The notes: generated by a model not told the origin, from the letters alone. Shown: positions 13,672-22,520, numbered from the stretch's first letter. The stretch is DNA of 25,573 nucleotides from JAXHUH01 sp034211175 (GCA_034211175.1 JAXHUH010000001.1:1-25573); one strand, 5' to 3'. Numbers and translations are program-made.

Positions 13672-14984
13672 GACGCCGCCCCGTCGACCGGCAGCGCCCC
13701 GGTGGCCGGGCGCCGCTGGCTGAACCGGGTGCCGACGGCGATCCCGGCGAGGATGTTGCGCATCACCTCGGCCGTGCCGCCGCCCATGGTGAGGCCCCGA
13801 GCGTCGCGGAAGTAGCGCTCGACCGGCCAGCGGCGGGAGTAGCCGCGGGCGCCGTGCATCTGGATGGCCTGGTTGGTGACCCGCTGGACCATCTGCGACG
13901 ACACGTACTTGGCCATGATCGTGGCCGTCTGGTCGGGGAACCCGTCGACGGTGGACCGGGCGGCCCGCCAGGTGAGGATGCGGGACACCTCGACATCGGT
14001 CGCCATCTCGGCGAGCTGCCACTGCAGGCCCTGGAACTCGACGAGTGGGCGGCCGAACTGCTGGCGGGCCCGCAGGTGGGTGATGCTGTCGTCGAGCGCG
14101 GCCTGGGCGATGCCGGTGCACATGGCGGCGTTGCCGCACCGCTCGGGGTTGAACTGGTTGACCAGGATCTCCGCGCCCCGCTTGCTGTCCGGGTCGGGCA
14201 CGACGAGCACGTCGGAGGCCGCGATCGGCGTGTCGTCGAACCGGAGGACGGCCTCGGCCACGCCCCGGATGCCCATCTTCGGGTCGACCTCGGGCTCGGC
14301 CATGCCCTCGGCCCCGCGCCCGACGAGGACCGCGCCGATGCCCTTCGGTCCGGCGGTGCCCGGCGCCCGACAGAACACGATGATCGTGTCGGCCTCCGCC
14401 CCGCCGGTGACCCAGCACTTCACGCCGCGGAGGCGGTAGCCGTCGCCGTCGGGGGTGAGGGTGGCGGCGAGGTCGGTGCCCGACGAGCCGGCGCCGGGCT
14501 CGCTCATGCCGATGGCGAAGTGGCGCTCACCGGCGGCGACACCGGGCAGGTAGCGGCGGCGCTGGTCCTCGGTGCCGAGCACGTAGACGGCGCGCCACGG
14601 TCCGTTGAGGAACGGCTGGGCGATCATCGCGCTCGACGCGCAGCACCGGGCCAGCTCCTCGACGACGATGCAGCCCTCGACGATCGGCCGACCCCCTCCG
14701 CCGTAGGCCTCGGGGACGGTGAGGCCCAGCAGGCCGGCCTCGCGCAGCTTCTCGTAGGAGCGGGCCGGGAACACCTCCTCCTCGTCCCAGTGCGCGGCCC
14801 ACGGGCGCAGCTCGGCCTCGGCGAACGCCCGGGCCCGGTCGCGCAGGGCGCGCTCGTCGGGCGACAGGTCCTCGATCGCCGAGCCGAGCCCGTACGCACC
14901 GGGCTCGAGCTGCTCCCAGATCTCGGCGTCGTCGATCTCGAGCGGGTCGCGCGCGACCCGGCCGTTGTGTCGCTGGTCAGTCAT
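13668..14984 (-). CDS. Acyl-CoA dehydrogenase, second of a pair
   Basis: 438-residue acyl-CoA dehydrogenase. Recognisable segments are FAIGMSEPGAGSSGTDLAA (156-174), YRLRGVKCWVTGGAEAD (183-199), RARQQFGRPLVEFQGLQ (305-321) and the closing QAIQMHGARGYSRRWPVER (372-390). The usual C-terminal Glu is absent (MGGGTAEV, 400-407), while E281 in FNPERCGNAAM matches the isovaleryl/long-chain dehydrogenase base. ATG 14984 was chosen because it overlaps the stop of the acyl-CoA synthetase by 8 bp and starts the typical N-terminal region; a longer frame upstream is a shadow. The stop forms ATGA with the next dehydrogenase gene. It probably acts with that partner in one pathway step, or in a heteromeric enzyme. 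Confidence 0.9.
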   Translation of the reverse strand: MTDQRHNGRVARDPLEIDDAEIWEQLEPGAYGLGSAIEDLSPDERALRDRARAFAEAELRPWAAHWDEEEVFPARSYEKLREAGLLGLTVPEAYGGGGRPIVEGCIVVEELARCCASSAMIAQPFLNGPWRAVYVLGTEDQRRRYLPGVAAGERHFAIGMSEPGAGSSGTDLAATLTPDGDGYRLRGVKCWVTGGAEADTIIVFCRAPGTAGPKGIGAVLVGRGAEGMAEPEVDPKMGIRGVAEAVLRFDDTPIAASDVLVVPDPDSKRGAEILVNQFNPERCGNAAMCTGIAQAALDDSITHLRARQQFGRPLVEFQGLQWQLAEMATDVEVSRILTWRAARSTVDGFPDQTATIMAKYVSSQMVQRVTNQAIQMHGARGYSRRWPVERYFRDARGLTMGGGTAEVMRNILAGIAVGTRFSQRRPATGALPVDGAAS

Positions 14985-16995
14985 CGCCGACCACCACCCT
15001 TGCGTCGAGGGCCATGAGCTCTCCTCCATCGATCGGAATGACGGGGTTGCACTCCACGAGCGCGCCGCCGAGCTGCTCGCTCGCGGCGGCGAGCGCTCGC
15101 GCGGCGTCGACCAGGCCGAGCGCAGTGGCCGCCCAACGTCCGTCGCCGCCCGGGGACGTCGTCGCTTCGCCGAACACGCGCCGCTCGACAACTGCGGCCA
15201 GGTCCTCGGCCCGGTGGTGCGCCGGGAGCGTGACGGTGCGCCGGATCAGCTCGACCGCGCCGCCGCCGAGCCCGACGGTGATCACGGTCCCGAGCACGGG
15301 GTCGACCCGGGCCGCAGCGAGCAGCTCGACGCCGCCGCGCCGTTGCTCGACGACGAGCGCGGCACCGAAGCGGTCGAGCATCGGGGTCACCACGTCGGCG
15401 AGCCGGTCGGCGGTGACGTCGAGGGCGAGCGCGCCCGACGCCGCCTTGTGGACCGACGAGTCGACCTCACCCTTGACCACCACCGGCCAGCCGACGCGCT
15501 CCGCTGCGGTGCGTGCGTCCTCGATCGTCGTGACCCGCGCCCGGCGCGGGGTCGTCAACCCGGCGCCTTCGACCAGGTCGTACGCCTCGGCGGCCGACCA
15601 CCGGGTGCGCCCGCCGCCCGGCTCGGCCGGCTCGTGGGCCGGGAGGTCCTGCGACTCGGGACGGTTGCCGTCGGCCATGGCCGCGACCGAAGAAGCCGCG
15701 ACGGCGCCCTGGGCAAGGCTCGGGAGGACGGCTCGTCCCGCGGCGACGTGGGCGGCGGTCTCGGTCTCGCCGCCGTCGAGCACGGCCACGATCGCCGGCA
15801 CGTGCCGGCGGTGGGCGGCCTCGGTGATCAGCGGCGCCTGGCCGTCGCGGGCGACGGTCAGCAGCGTCCCCGCCGCGACCATCCCGTTGGCGAGGTCGTC
15901 GACGAGGGTGTCGACGACGCCCCGCACGGTGGTGTCGTTGCCGATGCCGGTGGCGGTGACATCGACCGGGTTGGCGAGCGATGCGAACGACGGGAGCAGC
16001 TCGGCGAGACGGGCCCGTGCACCGTCGGACGGCGGCGGCAGGGCGATGCCGTGCCCGGAGAGGACGTCGGCTGCGACGACCCCGGCCCCACCGGAGCCGG
16101 TGAGGATGGTGGCCCCCGCCCGAGCCGCCCGGGGGTTGTTGGCCAGGCCGACCGCAGCGTCGATCAGCTCGACGTCGCCGTGCACGACGTGGGCGCCGAC
16201 GAAGGTGAGCACGTCGGCGAGCGCGGCGCCCCCGGCGGACACCGCCGCGGTGTGCGACGACGCGGCCTCGGCGCCGATGTCGGAGCGTCCGCCGACGAGG
16301 GCCACGACCGCGACCCCGGCCCGGCGGGCGTGGTCGACCGCGTCGAACAGCGCGGGACCGTCCCGGACGCCTTCCAGATAGAGCAGCACGACCCGGGGCC
16401 GTTCGACCGGGCCGTCGACCAACCCTGTGATCAGCTCGGCCATCGTGTAGCCGTCCTCGTTGCCCGGCGCGACGAACCCGTCGAGGTGGAGCCCGCGACG
16501 GGCGGCGGCCTTCACGAGCCGGGCGCCGAGCGCACCCGAGTGGGCGGCGAGCCAGACGCCGGACCCGCCGGGGGCGTCGAGCAGCTCGTCGAACACCGCT
16601 GCGAACGTGAGCACGGCCCGGGTCGGGGCGTGGTAGAGCCCGACGGTGTTGGGCCCGAGGATCCGCATCCCGGGTCGGTCGTACGCCCGCAGGTCGCCGT
16701 CGCCGGTCTCGGCGAAGCCCGACGAGTAGACGATGACGTTGGCGGCCCGACCGTCGAGCGCGTCGAGGGTGTCGCGCACCGCCTTGGCCGGCACGGCGAG
16801 GCACACGGCGTCGAGCTCGTCGTCGCCGGCGTCGGCCAGCAGGTCGTCGACGGTGCGGGCGGCGAACACCTCACCGGCGAAGCCGGCGCCCTCGAGGTGG
16901 GCCACGGTCCGGGCACCCGGCTTGGTCGGCGCCGACATCGAGCCGATCACCCCGACCCGGCGGGGAGCGAGCAGTCGGGCCAGTGGCTCGTTCAT
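14977..16995 (-). CDS. ADP-forming acyl-CoA synthetase (acetate-CoA ligase family)
   Basis: 672-residue NDP-forming acyl-CoA synthetase, alpha and beta parts fused. The N-terminal CoA-binding domain opens with LLAPRRVGVIGSMSAPTKPG (8-27) and contains ILGPNTVGLYH (112-122). The middle domain holds the SSHTAAVSAGG motif (H248), the probable phospho-histidine. The ATP-grasp part (about 445-670) has VGWPVVVKGEVDSSVHKAASG and ends with ECNPVIPIDGGELMALDARV. Members of this family activate organic acids; FerA, the feruloyl-CoA synthetase of Sphingobium, is a known example acting on an aromatic acid. Its ATG forms a 4-bp overlap with the crotonase stop. It is the likely entry step that makes the CoA ester for the following enzymes. 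The substrate is unknown. Confidence 0.87.
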   Translation of the reverse strand: MNEPLARLLAPRRVGVIGSMSAPTKPGARTVAHLEGAGFAGEVFAARTVDDLLADAGDDELDAVCLAVPAKAVRDTLDALDGRAANVIVYSSGFAETGDGDLRAYDRPGMRILGPNTVGLYHAPTRAVLTFAAVFDELLDAPGGSGVWLAAHSGALGARLVKAAARRGLHLDGFVAPGNEDGYTMAELITGLVDGPVERPRVVLLYLEGVRDGPALFDAVDHARRAGVAVVALVGGRSDIGAEAASSHTAAVSAGGAALADVLTFVGAHVVHGDVELIDAAVGLANNPRAARAGATILTGSGGAGVVAADVLSGHGIALPPPSDGARARLAELLPSFASLANPVDVTATGIGNDTTVRGVVDTLVDDLANGMVAAGTLLTVARDGQAPLITEAAHRRHVPAIVAVLDGGETETAAHVAAGRAVLPSLAQGAVAASSVAAMADGNRPESQDLPAHEPAEPGGGRTRWSAAEAYDLVEGAGLTTPRRARVTTIEDARTAAERVGWPVVVKGEVDSSVHKAASGALALDVTADRLADVVTPMLDRFGAALVVEQRRGGVELLAAARVDPVLGTVITVGLGGGAVELIRRTVTLPAHHRAEDLAAVVERRVFGEATTSPGGDGRWAATALGLVDAARALAAASEQLGGALVECNPVIPIDGGELMALDARVVVGDD

Positions 16996-17804
16996 CCCAG
17001 CTCCCGGGGTGGGCGCTGCGACTTCACGGTCCCCCACTCGGGCGCCCGCTTGGCCTTGAAGCCCTCGATCCCCGCCCGGGTCTCGCCGAGGGTGCGCAGC
17101 CAGTTCAGGACCCGGCGCTCGTGGTGGTAGGCGCCGATCCGGTCGTCCTCCTCCAGGAACTCGTAGGCCAGCTCCTTGGTCGCGGTGACCGACGCCGGCG
17201 CGCAGTTGCGGGCGATGTCCTGGGCCACGCCGATGGCCGTCTCCTCGACCTCGTCGGCATCGCAGAGCCGGGACGCGAGGCCGACGCGGTGGGCCTCGGC
17301 GCCGTCGATGGTCCGCCCGGTGAGCAGCAGGTCGATGGCCTGGGAGAACCCTACGAGGCGGGGCAGGAGCCACAGCGAGTTGCGGTCGGGCATGATCCCG
17401 ATCCGGTTGAACGACAGCCCGAGGCGGGCGTCGCGGGCGACGACCCGGATGTCGAACTGGAGCGCCCAGGTCAGCGCCACGCCGTAGGCGACGCCGCCGA
17501 TCCCGGCGACGATCGGGGTGGCGAGGCGCCACGGGACGGTCGACGGGTCGGACAAGGTCTCGACGCCGTGGACCTCGGGGGCCCGCCAGTCGACGTCGAG
17601 GTCGGCGCCGACGGAGAAGTCCCGGCCCCGGCCGGTGACGACGACGGCCCGCACCGAGTCGTCGCCGTCGAGCTCGACCAGCGTCGAGCCCAGCTCCCGG
17701 GCCATCCGCGGTGTGTAGGCGTTGCGCTTCTCCGGCCGATCGAGCCGGACGACGGCGACCGCACCCTGCCGTTCGGTGGTCACGTGGGGCGAATCGGTGC
17801 TCAT
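16992..17804 (-). CDS. Crotonase-family enoyl-CoA hydratase/isomerase
   Basis: 270-residue crotonase-fold protein. Oxyanion-hole segments are DFSVGADLDVDW (62-73) and GGVAYGVALTWAL (103-115). As in the crotonase at 10345-11151, the two hydratase glutamates are missing and an acidic residue occupies the isomerase position: D140 in GIMPDRNSLWLLPRLVG, matching the catalytic Asp of PaaG. It may shift a double bond or carry out another crotonase reaction on the CoA ester. ATG 17804 overlaps the LLM gene stop by 4 bp, and its own stop overlaps the acyl-CoA synthetase start by 4 bp. GGGAGGGAGG lies upstream of the start. Family call is secure; the exact reaction is not. Confidence 0.88.
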   Translation of the reverse strand: MSTDSPHVTTERQGAVAVVRLDRPEKRNAYTPRMARELGSTLVELDGDDSVRAVVVTGRGRDFSVGADLDVDWRAPEVHGVETLSDPSTVPWRLATPIVAGIGGVAYGVALTWALQFDIRVVARDARLGLSFNRIGIMPDRNSLWLLPRLVGFSQAIDLLLTGRTIDGAEAHRVGLASRLCDADEVEETAIGVAQDIARNCAPASVTATKELAYEFLEEDDRIGAYHHERRVLNWLRTLGETRAGIEGFKAKRAPEWGTVKSQRPPRELG

Positions 17805-18772
17805 GAGGTCCTCCCTCCCGCGGGTGCCGCGTTCAGCGCACCTGCGGCGTCGATGGCGGTGAACACGTCCTCGAATCGGACGGACAGCACGGCGCCGGTC
17901 GCGCCCGCGGCGGCGAGGTCGGCGAGGCGGGCCCGGCACCGGTCGGCCGGGCCGATGAGGGCGAACCGGTCGAGGAGGTAGTCCTCGATGTCGGGGCGGT
18001 CGGCGAGGAGCGTGGCGTTGGGGTTGGCGCCGGCTGCGCCGTGGTGGGCGAAGTCATAGCGCCGGTAACGCTCGCGCAGCACGTCGTGGAACGCCTCCGG
18101 AACGTGCTTGGCGGCGAAGCCCCGGGCGAAGTTGAACCGCGATGCCGAGATGGCGCGGGGCAGGAACGCCCGGCGGGCCTCGGCGAGCTCGGCGTCGGTG
18201 CTCGTCACCGCGAGCCGCAGCGACACCCAGCACTCCGTTGGAGCGTCGCCGCCGGAGGGGTCAGCCTGGGCGGCGCGAGCCGCGTCGACGAGTGCGCCGA
18301 GCGCGACCGGGTCGGCGCCGGAGCCGGCGACGATGCCGGCACCGTGGTGCCCGGCCAGCTCGGCCGTGCGCGGCCCGCCCGCCGCGACCAGCACCGGGCA
18401 GGCGGCGGCGCGAGCGGTGTCGGTCATCTCCCCGAGGAACGTGTCGAGCTCGGCGAGGCGAGCGGGGCGGAGGCCGACGTCTCTCACGGCGCTGTCACCG
18501 CTGCCGACCCCGCAGAAGAACCGGCCGGTCCGCCCGAGCGTCCGCACCGCCGACCGGTGGACGGACACATGGCGGGTGACCGGGTTGGTCACGCATGAAC
18601 CGACCCGGAGAGTGGTGGTGGCGTCGAGCGCCGCGCCGATGGACGCGTACAGCTCATCGGCGCGGGGTGAGTCGCACACCCCCATCCCCCAGAACCCGGC
18701 GGCCTCGGCCGCCCGCGCCACGTCGGCGGTCCGCCGACGGTCGCGGGGCAGCCAGTTGACCAGCAGCTTCAT
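17801..18772 (-). CDS. LLM-class (luciferase-like) probable F420-dependent oxidoreductase
   Basis: 323-residue TIM-barrel flavin/deazaflavin enzyme. The N-terminus MKLLVNWLPRDRRRTADVAR followed by AAGFWGMGVCDSPR, then LRVGSCVTNPVTRHVSVHRS and TGRFFCGVGSGDSAVRDVG, is the typical LLM pattern in which TNP and GSG loops hold the cofactor. Actinobacterial members mostly use F420; others are FMN monooxygenases, so the cofactor is inferred. The later region with RFALIGPADRCRARLADLAAAG is the usual C-terminal helix pattern. It is the first catabolic enzyme after the transporter genes, coupled on both sides through ATGA overlaps, which suggests it acts early on the imported compound or on an early CoA ester. 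Confidence 0.86.
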   Translation of the reverse strand: MKLLVNWLPRDRRRTADVARAAEAAGFWGMGVCDSPRADELYASIGAALDATTTLRVGSCVTNPVTRHVSVHRSAVRTLGRTGRFFCGVGSGDSAVRDVGLRPARLAELDTFLGEMTDTARAAACPVLVAAGGPRTAELAGHHGAGIVAGSGADPVALGALVDAARAAQADPSGGDAPTECWVSLRLAVTSTDAELAEARRAFLPRAISASRFNFARGFAAKHVPEAFHDVLRERYRRYDFAHHGAAGANPNATLLADRPDIEDYLLDRFALIGPADRCRARLADLAAAGATGAVLSVRFEDVFTAIDAAGALNAAPAGGRTS

Positions 18773-19923
18773 CCGACGCAGGACCTGGCGGCGTCGAGGA
18801 AGCTCTCGTCGATCACCGTGTCGGCCGCGAGCGGCTCGTCGTAGTCGAGCAGCCCGCCGATGTCGATGAACGTCTGCTGCATGCGCTCGTTGAAGTCGGC
18901 GGCGCCGTCCATCCGCATCCCGGCGTCGAACACGTTCGGGGCGTCGACGACCAGGTCCTCCTCGGGGGTGTCGAGCGCCGTGCTCAGCGCGGCGAGCACC
19001 TCCGGGTCGTCCTGGTAGTCACCGGCGAGGTGCTCGGACGACACCTTGACCAGCGCCCGGAAGAAGGCCTCGGCGACCTCGGGCCGCTCGCTCATCGACG
19101 GGCCCATGAGCATGGCGGTGCCGTTCTGCGCATCGGGGAAGCCCTGGACGTAGCGGAGGTCGGGGTTGTCGGCGACCTGGCCCCAGAACGGCGTCGACAG
19201 CCAGCCCATGTCGAGCCCGCCCTGCTCCAGCGCGGCGAGGATGTCGGTCGTGCCCATCTGTCGGTAGGTGAGGTCGTCGAAGGTGAGCCCGGCGGCCAGC
19301 ATCTGCTCGGCGAGGATGAACGTGGACGTCCCCCCGAGACCGGCGGGGGTCGAGACGACCTTGCCCTCGAGTGCACTCACGTCGAAGGTGTCCTGGTCGG
19401 CGGGGAACAGCTCGGCCTGGACGTAGAGGCCCTCCGCCGCGTCGGGGTTGGCCTCGTACAGCGGGGCGGCCCAGCGGATGTCGACGCCGGAGTTGATGGC
19501 GTTGTACACGCCGGCGTTGATCGTCGAAAGGGTCATGTCGAGACGGCCCTGGCCGAGCGGGGCCAGCGCGTCGCTGCTCGAGAGGTTCTCGATCGTGACG
19601 TCGAGCCCCTCCGCCTCGAAGTAGCCGAGCTCCTGGGCGAGGTAGACGGTGGCGAACGCGACGTTGGCCGACGATGCGGAGACGGTCACGCTCTCGGTCT
19701 CGGCCAGCGGCGCGCAGGCCGCGTCGTCGGTCCCCTCGCTGGTGGTGTCGCCGGCCGTGGTGGTCGTGCCGTCGGCGGGCTCGGTGGCGGCGGCCCCGGT
19801 CGTCGTGGTCGTCTCGTCGGCCGCGGGTGCCGCGGCGTCATCGTCGTCGCCTCCGCAGCCGGCGAGAGCGAGCGCGAGGACGCACAGCGGCGCGACGGCG
19901 CGTCGAACGGAGATGGGCAGCAT
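18769..19923 (-). CDS. NMT1/SsuA-like ABC transporter substrate-binding lipoprotein
   Basis: 384 residues, exported and lipid-anchored: signal peptide with lipobox LALAGC (C23), then an Asp/Thr/Ala-rich linker to about residue 75. The binding domain belongs to the taurine/nitrate/thiamine-precursor group, shown by NVAFATVYLAQELGYFEAEG and LDVTIENLSSSDALAPLGQG, then EGKVVSTPAGLGGTSTF, typical for this fold. It delivers a small organic anion to the permease. ATG 19923 was chosen because AAGGGGGAA lies just upstream and the signal peptide starts there; the longer frame is a shadow. It is separated by 71 bases from the permease gene, the only real gap inside the operon. The phthalate importer of Rhodococcus uses proteins of the same group, but the ligand here is not predictable. 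Confidence 0.9.
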   Translation of the reverse strand: MLPISVRRAVAPLCVLALALAGCGGDDDDAAAPAADETTTTTGAAATEPADGTTTTAGDTTSEGTDDAACAPLAETESVTVSASSANVAFATVYLAQELGYFEAEGLDVTIENLSSSDALAPLGQGRLDMTLSTINAGVYNAINSGVDIRWAAPLYEANPDAAEGLYVQAELFPADQDTFDVSALEGKVVSTPAGLGGTSTFILAEQMLAAGLTFDDLTYRQMGTTDILAALEQGGLDMGWLSTPFWGQVADNPDLRYVQGFPDAQNGTAMLMGPSMSERPEVAEAFFRALVKVSSEHLAGDYQDDPEVLAALSTALDTPEEDLVVDAPNVFDAGMRMDGAADFNERMQQTFIDIGGLLDYDEPLAADTVIDESFLDAARSCVG

Positions 19924-19994
19924 TGGTTCCCCCTTGGTGGTCTTGCTCGGATGCGGGTCGGCTCGGCGGCGTGTGACCCGGTTGGTGGCGCGAA

Positions 19995-20906
19995 TCAGCC
20001 TTCGTTCTCCGCCCACGGCGCCAGAAGGCGGCCGAGGAGCGAGACGAGTGCGCTGAAGACGACACCGAGCACCGAGATGGTGACGATGCCGGCGTACATG
20101 CGGTCGGCCCGGAAGAGCTCCCAGGCGTGCCAGGTCACGAAGCCGATGCCGTCGTTGGCGTTGACGAACTCGACGGCGACGACGAGGAGCACGGCGATGC
20201 CCGACGCCAGCCGCAGGGCGGCGACGATCTGGGGCATCGAGCCGGGCAGCACGATCCAGCGGAACGCCTGGAACCGGCGGAGCCCGTAGGACGACGCGAC
20301 CTCGTGGTAGGCGGTCGGGATCATCGTCGCCGCCGACAGGGTCGAGAACACGACGATGAAGAAGACGCCGAGGGCGATGAACGCCAGCTTCGGCATCTCG
20401 CCGAGCCCGAAGACCAGCAGGAGGATCGGCAGGATCGCGAGCTTCGGGATGACGTAGAGGGCCCGCAGCATCGGTTCGAACGTCGCCCGCAGGAGCTGGG
20501 ACTGGCCGAGGAGCAGCCCGACGAGCACCCCGGCGACCGAACCGATGGCGTAGCCGAGCACGAGCCGCTGGACCGTGATCCAGAGGTTCTCGGCCATCGT
20601 TCCGTCGGTGACCAGGCCGACGCCCTCGCTCCACGCGGCGGACGGCGAGCCGTAGAAGCGGGAGTCGATCCAGCCCTGGTCGGCGCACACCTGCCAGGCG
20701 ACGAGGACGAGGACCGGCACAGACAGCCCGAGTGCCCAGTTGCGCAGTCGGCGTCGCCGGAGGTGGCCCCTGAAGTCGACCTCGGCGCCGCCGGGCGCGC
20801 GGACGACGATCTCGGACCCGGCTGGGCCACGCCTCGGTTCGCGCCGCTCGGGTGCCGACGCCGCAGCCGTTGTCGTTGCGGTGTCGCTGCCTCCTCGGAC
20901 GGTCAT
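19995..20906 (-). CDS. ABC transporter permease (SsuC/TauC type)
   Basis: 303-residue inner-membrane permease of the nitrate/taurine/sulfonate type. After about 50 polar residues there are about six hydrophobic helices, starting near residue 56 (ALGLSVPVLVLVAW). The cytoplasmic EAA loop that docks the ATPase is visible as YHEVASSYGLRRFQAFRWIV followed by LPGSMPQIVAALR. The start overlaps the ATPase stop by 4 bp. It works with the ATPase and the lipoprotein as a three-part importer. The long, Arg/Pro-rich N-terminal extension is unusual for the family but common in high-GC actinobacteria. Confidence 0.91.
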   Translation of the reverse strand: MTVRGGSDTATTTAAASAPERREPRRGPAGSEIVVRAPGGAEVDFRGHLRRRRLRNWALGLSVPVLVLVAWQVCADQGWIDSRFYGSPSAAWSEGVGLVTDGTMAENLWITVQRLVLGYAIGSVAGVLVGLLLGQSQLLRATFEPMLRALYVIPKLAILPILLLVFGLGEMPKLAFIALGVFFIVVFSTLSAATMIPTAYHEVASSYGLRRFQAFRWIVLPGSMPQIVAALRLASGIAVLLVVAVEFVNANDGIGFVTWHAWELFRADRMYAGIVTISVLGVVFSALVSLLGRLLAPWAENEG

Positions 20907-21739
20907 CGCGCCACCCCCTGGACGGTGTCCTCGACCTCGTCGCGCAGCAGGTCCCAGATCTCGTTCTCGAGCCGCCCGAACTCGGGGTGGCCCCGCAGCT
21001 CCATCGACCGGGGGCGGGGCAGGTCGACGGTGAACTCGGCCTTGATCCGCCCGGGCCGGCGGGTGAGGAGCACGACGCGGTCGGACAGGAGGATCGCCTC
21101 CTCCAGGCTGTGGGTGATGAACAGGACGGTTCGCCGCTCCTCCTCGCAGATGCGCAGGAGCTGCTCCTGGAGGAGGGTGCGGAGCTGGGCGTCGAGCGCG
21201 GCGAACGGCTCGTCCATGAGCAGGATCTCGGGCTCGACGGCCAGGGCCCGGGCGAGGGCGACCCGCTGCTTCATGCCGCCGGAGAGCTGGCGGGGGTAGG
21301 CATTGGCGAACCCGTCGAGGCCGACCCGCCCGAGCCAGCTCGTGACCCGTTGCCGGATCTCGTCGCGCCCGAGGCGCTGGGCGTCGAGACCGAGGCTCAC
21401 GTTCTTGGCGACCGTGCGCCACGGGAAGATGCTGTAGTCCTGGAACACGGTGGCGCACAGCTGGCGGGCCGGGTCGTCGTGGCGCAGAAGGACCTGGCCG
21501 TCGGTGGGCCGGACGAGGCCACCGACGATGCGCAGCAGCGTCGACTTGCCGCAGCCGGAAGGCCCGACGACCGACACGAACTCGCCCTGGCCGATCGACA
21601 GGTCGACCGGCGCGAGCGCCTCGATGTCGGTGCCCCGGCGGGAGCGGTAGACGCGGGTGGCACCTTCGACCCGGACCTTGGGATCGGCCTGGGTAGCCGT
21701 CTCGCTCACGGCGATGCCGTTGGTCCCCGGCTCGCTCAT
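20903..21739 (-). CDS. ABC transporter ATP-binding protein (SsuB/TauB type)
   Basis: 278-residue ATPase. Walker A is GPSGCGKST (59-67), the Q-loop glutamine is in TVFQDYSIFPW (Q100), the signature is LSGGMKQR (152-159), Walker B is ILLMDEPFAALD (172-183) and the H-loop histidine is H210 in LFITHSLEEAI. The IFPWRTVAKNV stretch after the Q-loop is typical for nitrate/sulfonate/taurine importers. About 20 residues precede the domain. The ATG overlaps the IclR stop by 4 bp, so the regulator and importer are produced from one message. Confidence 0.93.
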   Translation of the reverse strand: MSEPGTNGIAVSETATQADPKVRVEGATRVYRSRRGTDIEALAPVDLSIGQGEFVSVVGPSGCGKSTLLRIVGGLVRPTDGQVLLRHDDPARQLCATVFQDYSIFPWRTVAKNVSLGLDAQRLGRDEIRQRVTSWLGRVGLDGFANAYPRQLSGGMKQRVALARALAVEPEILLMDEPFAALDAQLRTLLQEQLLRICEEERRTVLFITHSLEEAILLSDRVVLLTRRPGRIKAEFTVDLPRPRSMELRGHPEFGRLENEIWDLLRDEVEDTVQGVAR

Positions 21740-22512
21740 CGTGATCCCACCGGTGCGCCGGCGCGGGCGGAGGCCTGACGGGCGGCATCGGCGACCGCGT
21801 TGGCGACGGGACCGACGTCGTCCGGGAGGCGGTCGACGGGGGCCGACAGGCCCACGGCGCCGACGACCTGGCCGAAGCGGTCGAACACCGGGGCGCCGAG
21901 GCCCCAGACGCCGGGCCACAGGCCGTCGCGGTTGAACGCGTGGCCGTTGGTCCGCGTCTCGTCGATCTCGGCTCGCAGCGCCTCGGGGGTCGTGCCCGCC
22001 GCGGCGGCGCCGGCATCGATCACCCGGTCGCGCTCCGCAGTGTCGAGCCAGGCGAGCATCGCCCGGCCGGTGGCGGTGGCGAGCGCCGGCACCCGGTTGC
22101 CCAGCTTCACCGACGTGTGGATCGGGTGCTGGGACTCGACCGTCTCGACGTACACCGTGTAGCCGGCGTCGTAGACGACGTAGACGACGGTCTCGCCCGT
22201 CACCTCGGCAAGCGAGCGGAGGGCGGAGCGGATCTCGGCCATGGCGTGGTCGAGCCCGACGGCGGAGCACCCGAGCTCGAACACGAGTGTGGTGAGCCGC
22301 CAGCGCGAGTCCCGGTCCTGGGCGGCGAACCCCTCGTCCTCGAGCACCCGCAGCAGGCGCAGGAGCGTCGGCTTGGCCAGCCCGGTCGCCTCGGCGAGGT
22401 CGGCCAACGAGTGCGGCGGCTGCCCGGCCCCGAGCGTGGTGAGCACCTGCAGCACCCGCGCCGTCGCCCCCCGCCGCGGCGCGTCCTCGCCGTCGTCGTC
22501 GCGAGCCATCAT
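21736..22512 (-). CDS. IclR-family transcriptional regulator
   Basis: 258 residues from the chosen start. The N-terminal winged helix spans about residues 16-75 (ARVLQVLTTLGAG, LADLAEATGLAKPTLLRLLR, EGFAAQDRDSRWRLT). A GAF-like effector domain follows, with ETVVYVVYDAGYTVYVETVE and the closing LSAPVDRLPD. IclR proteins respond to pathway substrates and either repress or activate. Starts are uncertain: ATG at 22512 or 22509 follows AGGGGG, while a GTG at 22527 lies inside the palindromic operator, so the ATG is preferred. It is the first gene of the transporter/catabolic operon, so it probably controls its own transcription together with that of the pathway. The effector is probably the imported acid or its CoA ester, which is inference. 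Confidence 0.88.
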   Translation of the reverse strand: MMARDDDGEDAPRRGATARVLQVLTTLGAGQPPHSLADLAEATGLAKPTLLRLLRVLEDEGFAAQDRDSRWRLTTLVFELGCSAVGLDHAMAEIRSALRSLAEVTGETVVYVVYDAGYTVYVETVESQHPIHTSVKLGNRVPALATATGRAMLAWLDTAERDRVIDAGAAAAGTTPEALRAEIDETRTNGHAFNRDGLWPGVWGLGAPVFDRFGQVVGAVGLSAPVDRLPDDVGPVANAVADAARQASARAGAPVGSR

Positions 22513-22520
22513 CCCCCTGC

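Noticed and set aside
12382..14984. Both acyl-CoA dehydrogenases as inactive because the C-terminal Glu is missing
   Set aside because: A Glu is present at the alternative position used by isovaleryl- and long-chain dehydrogenases.
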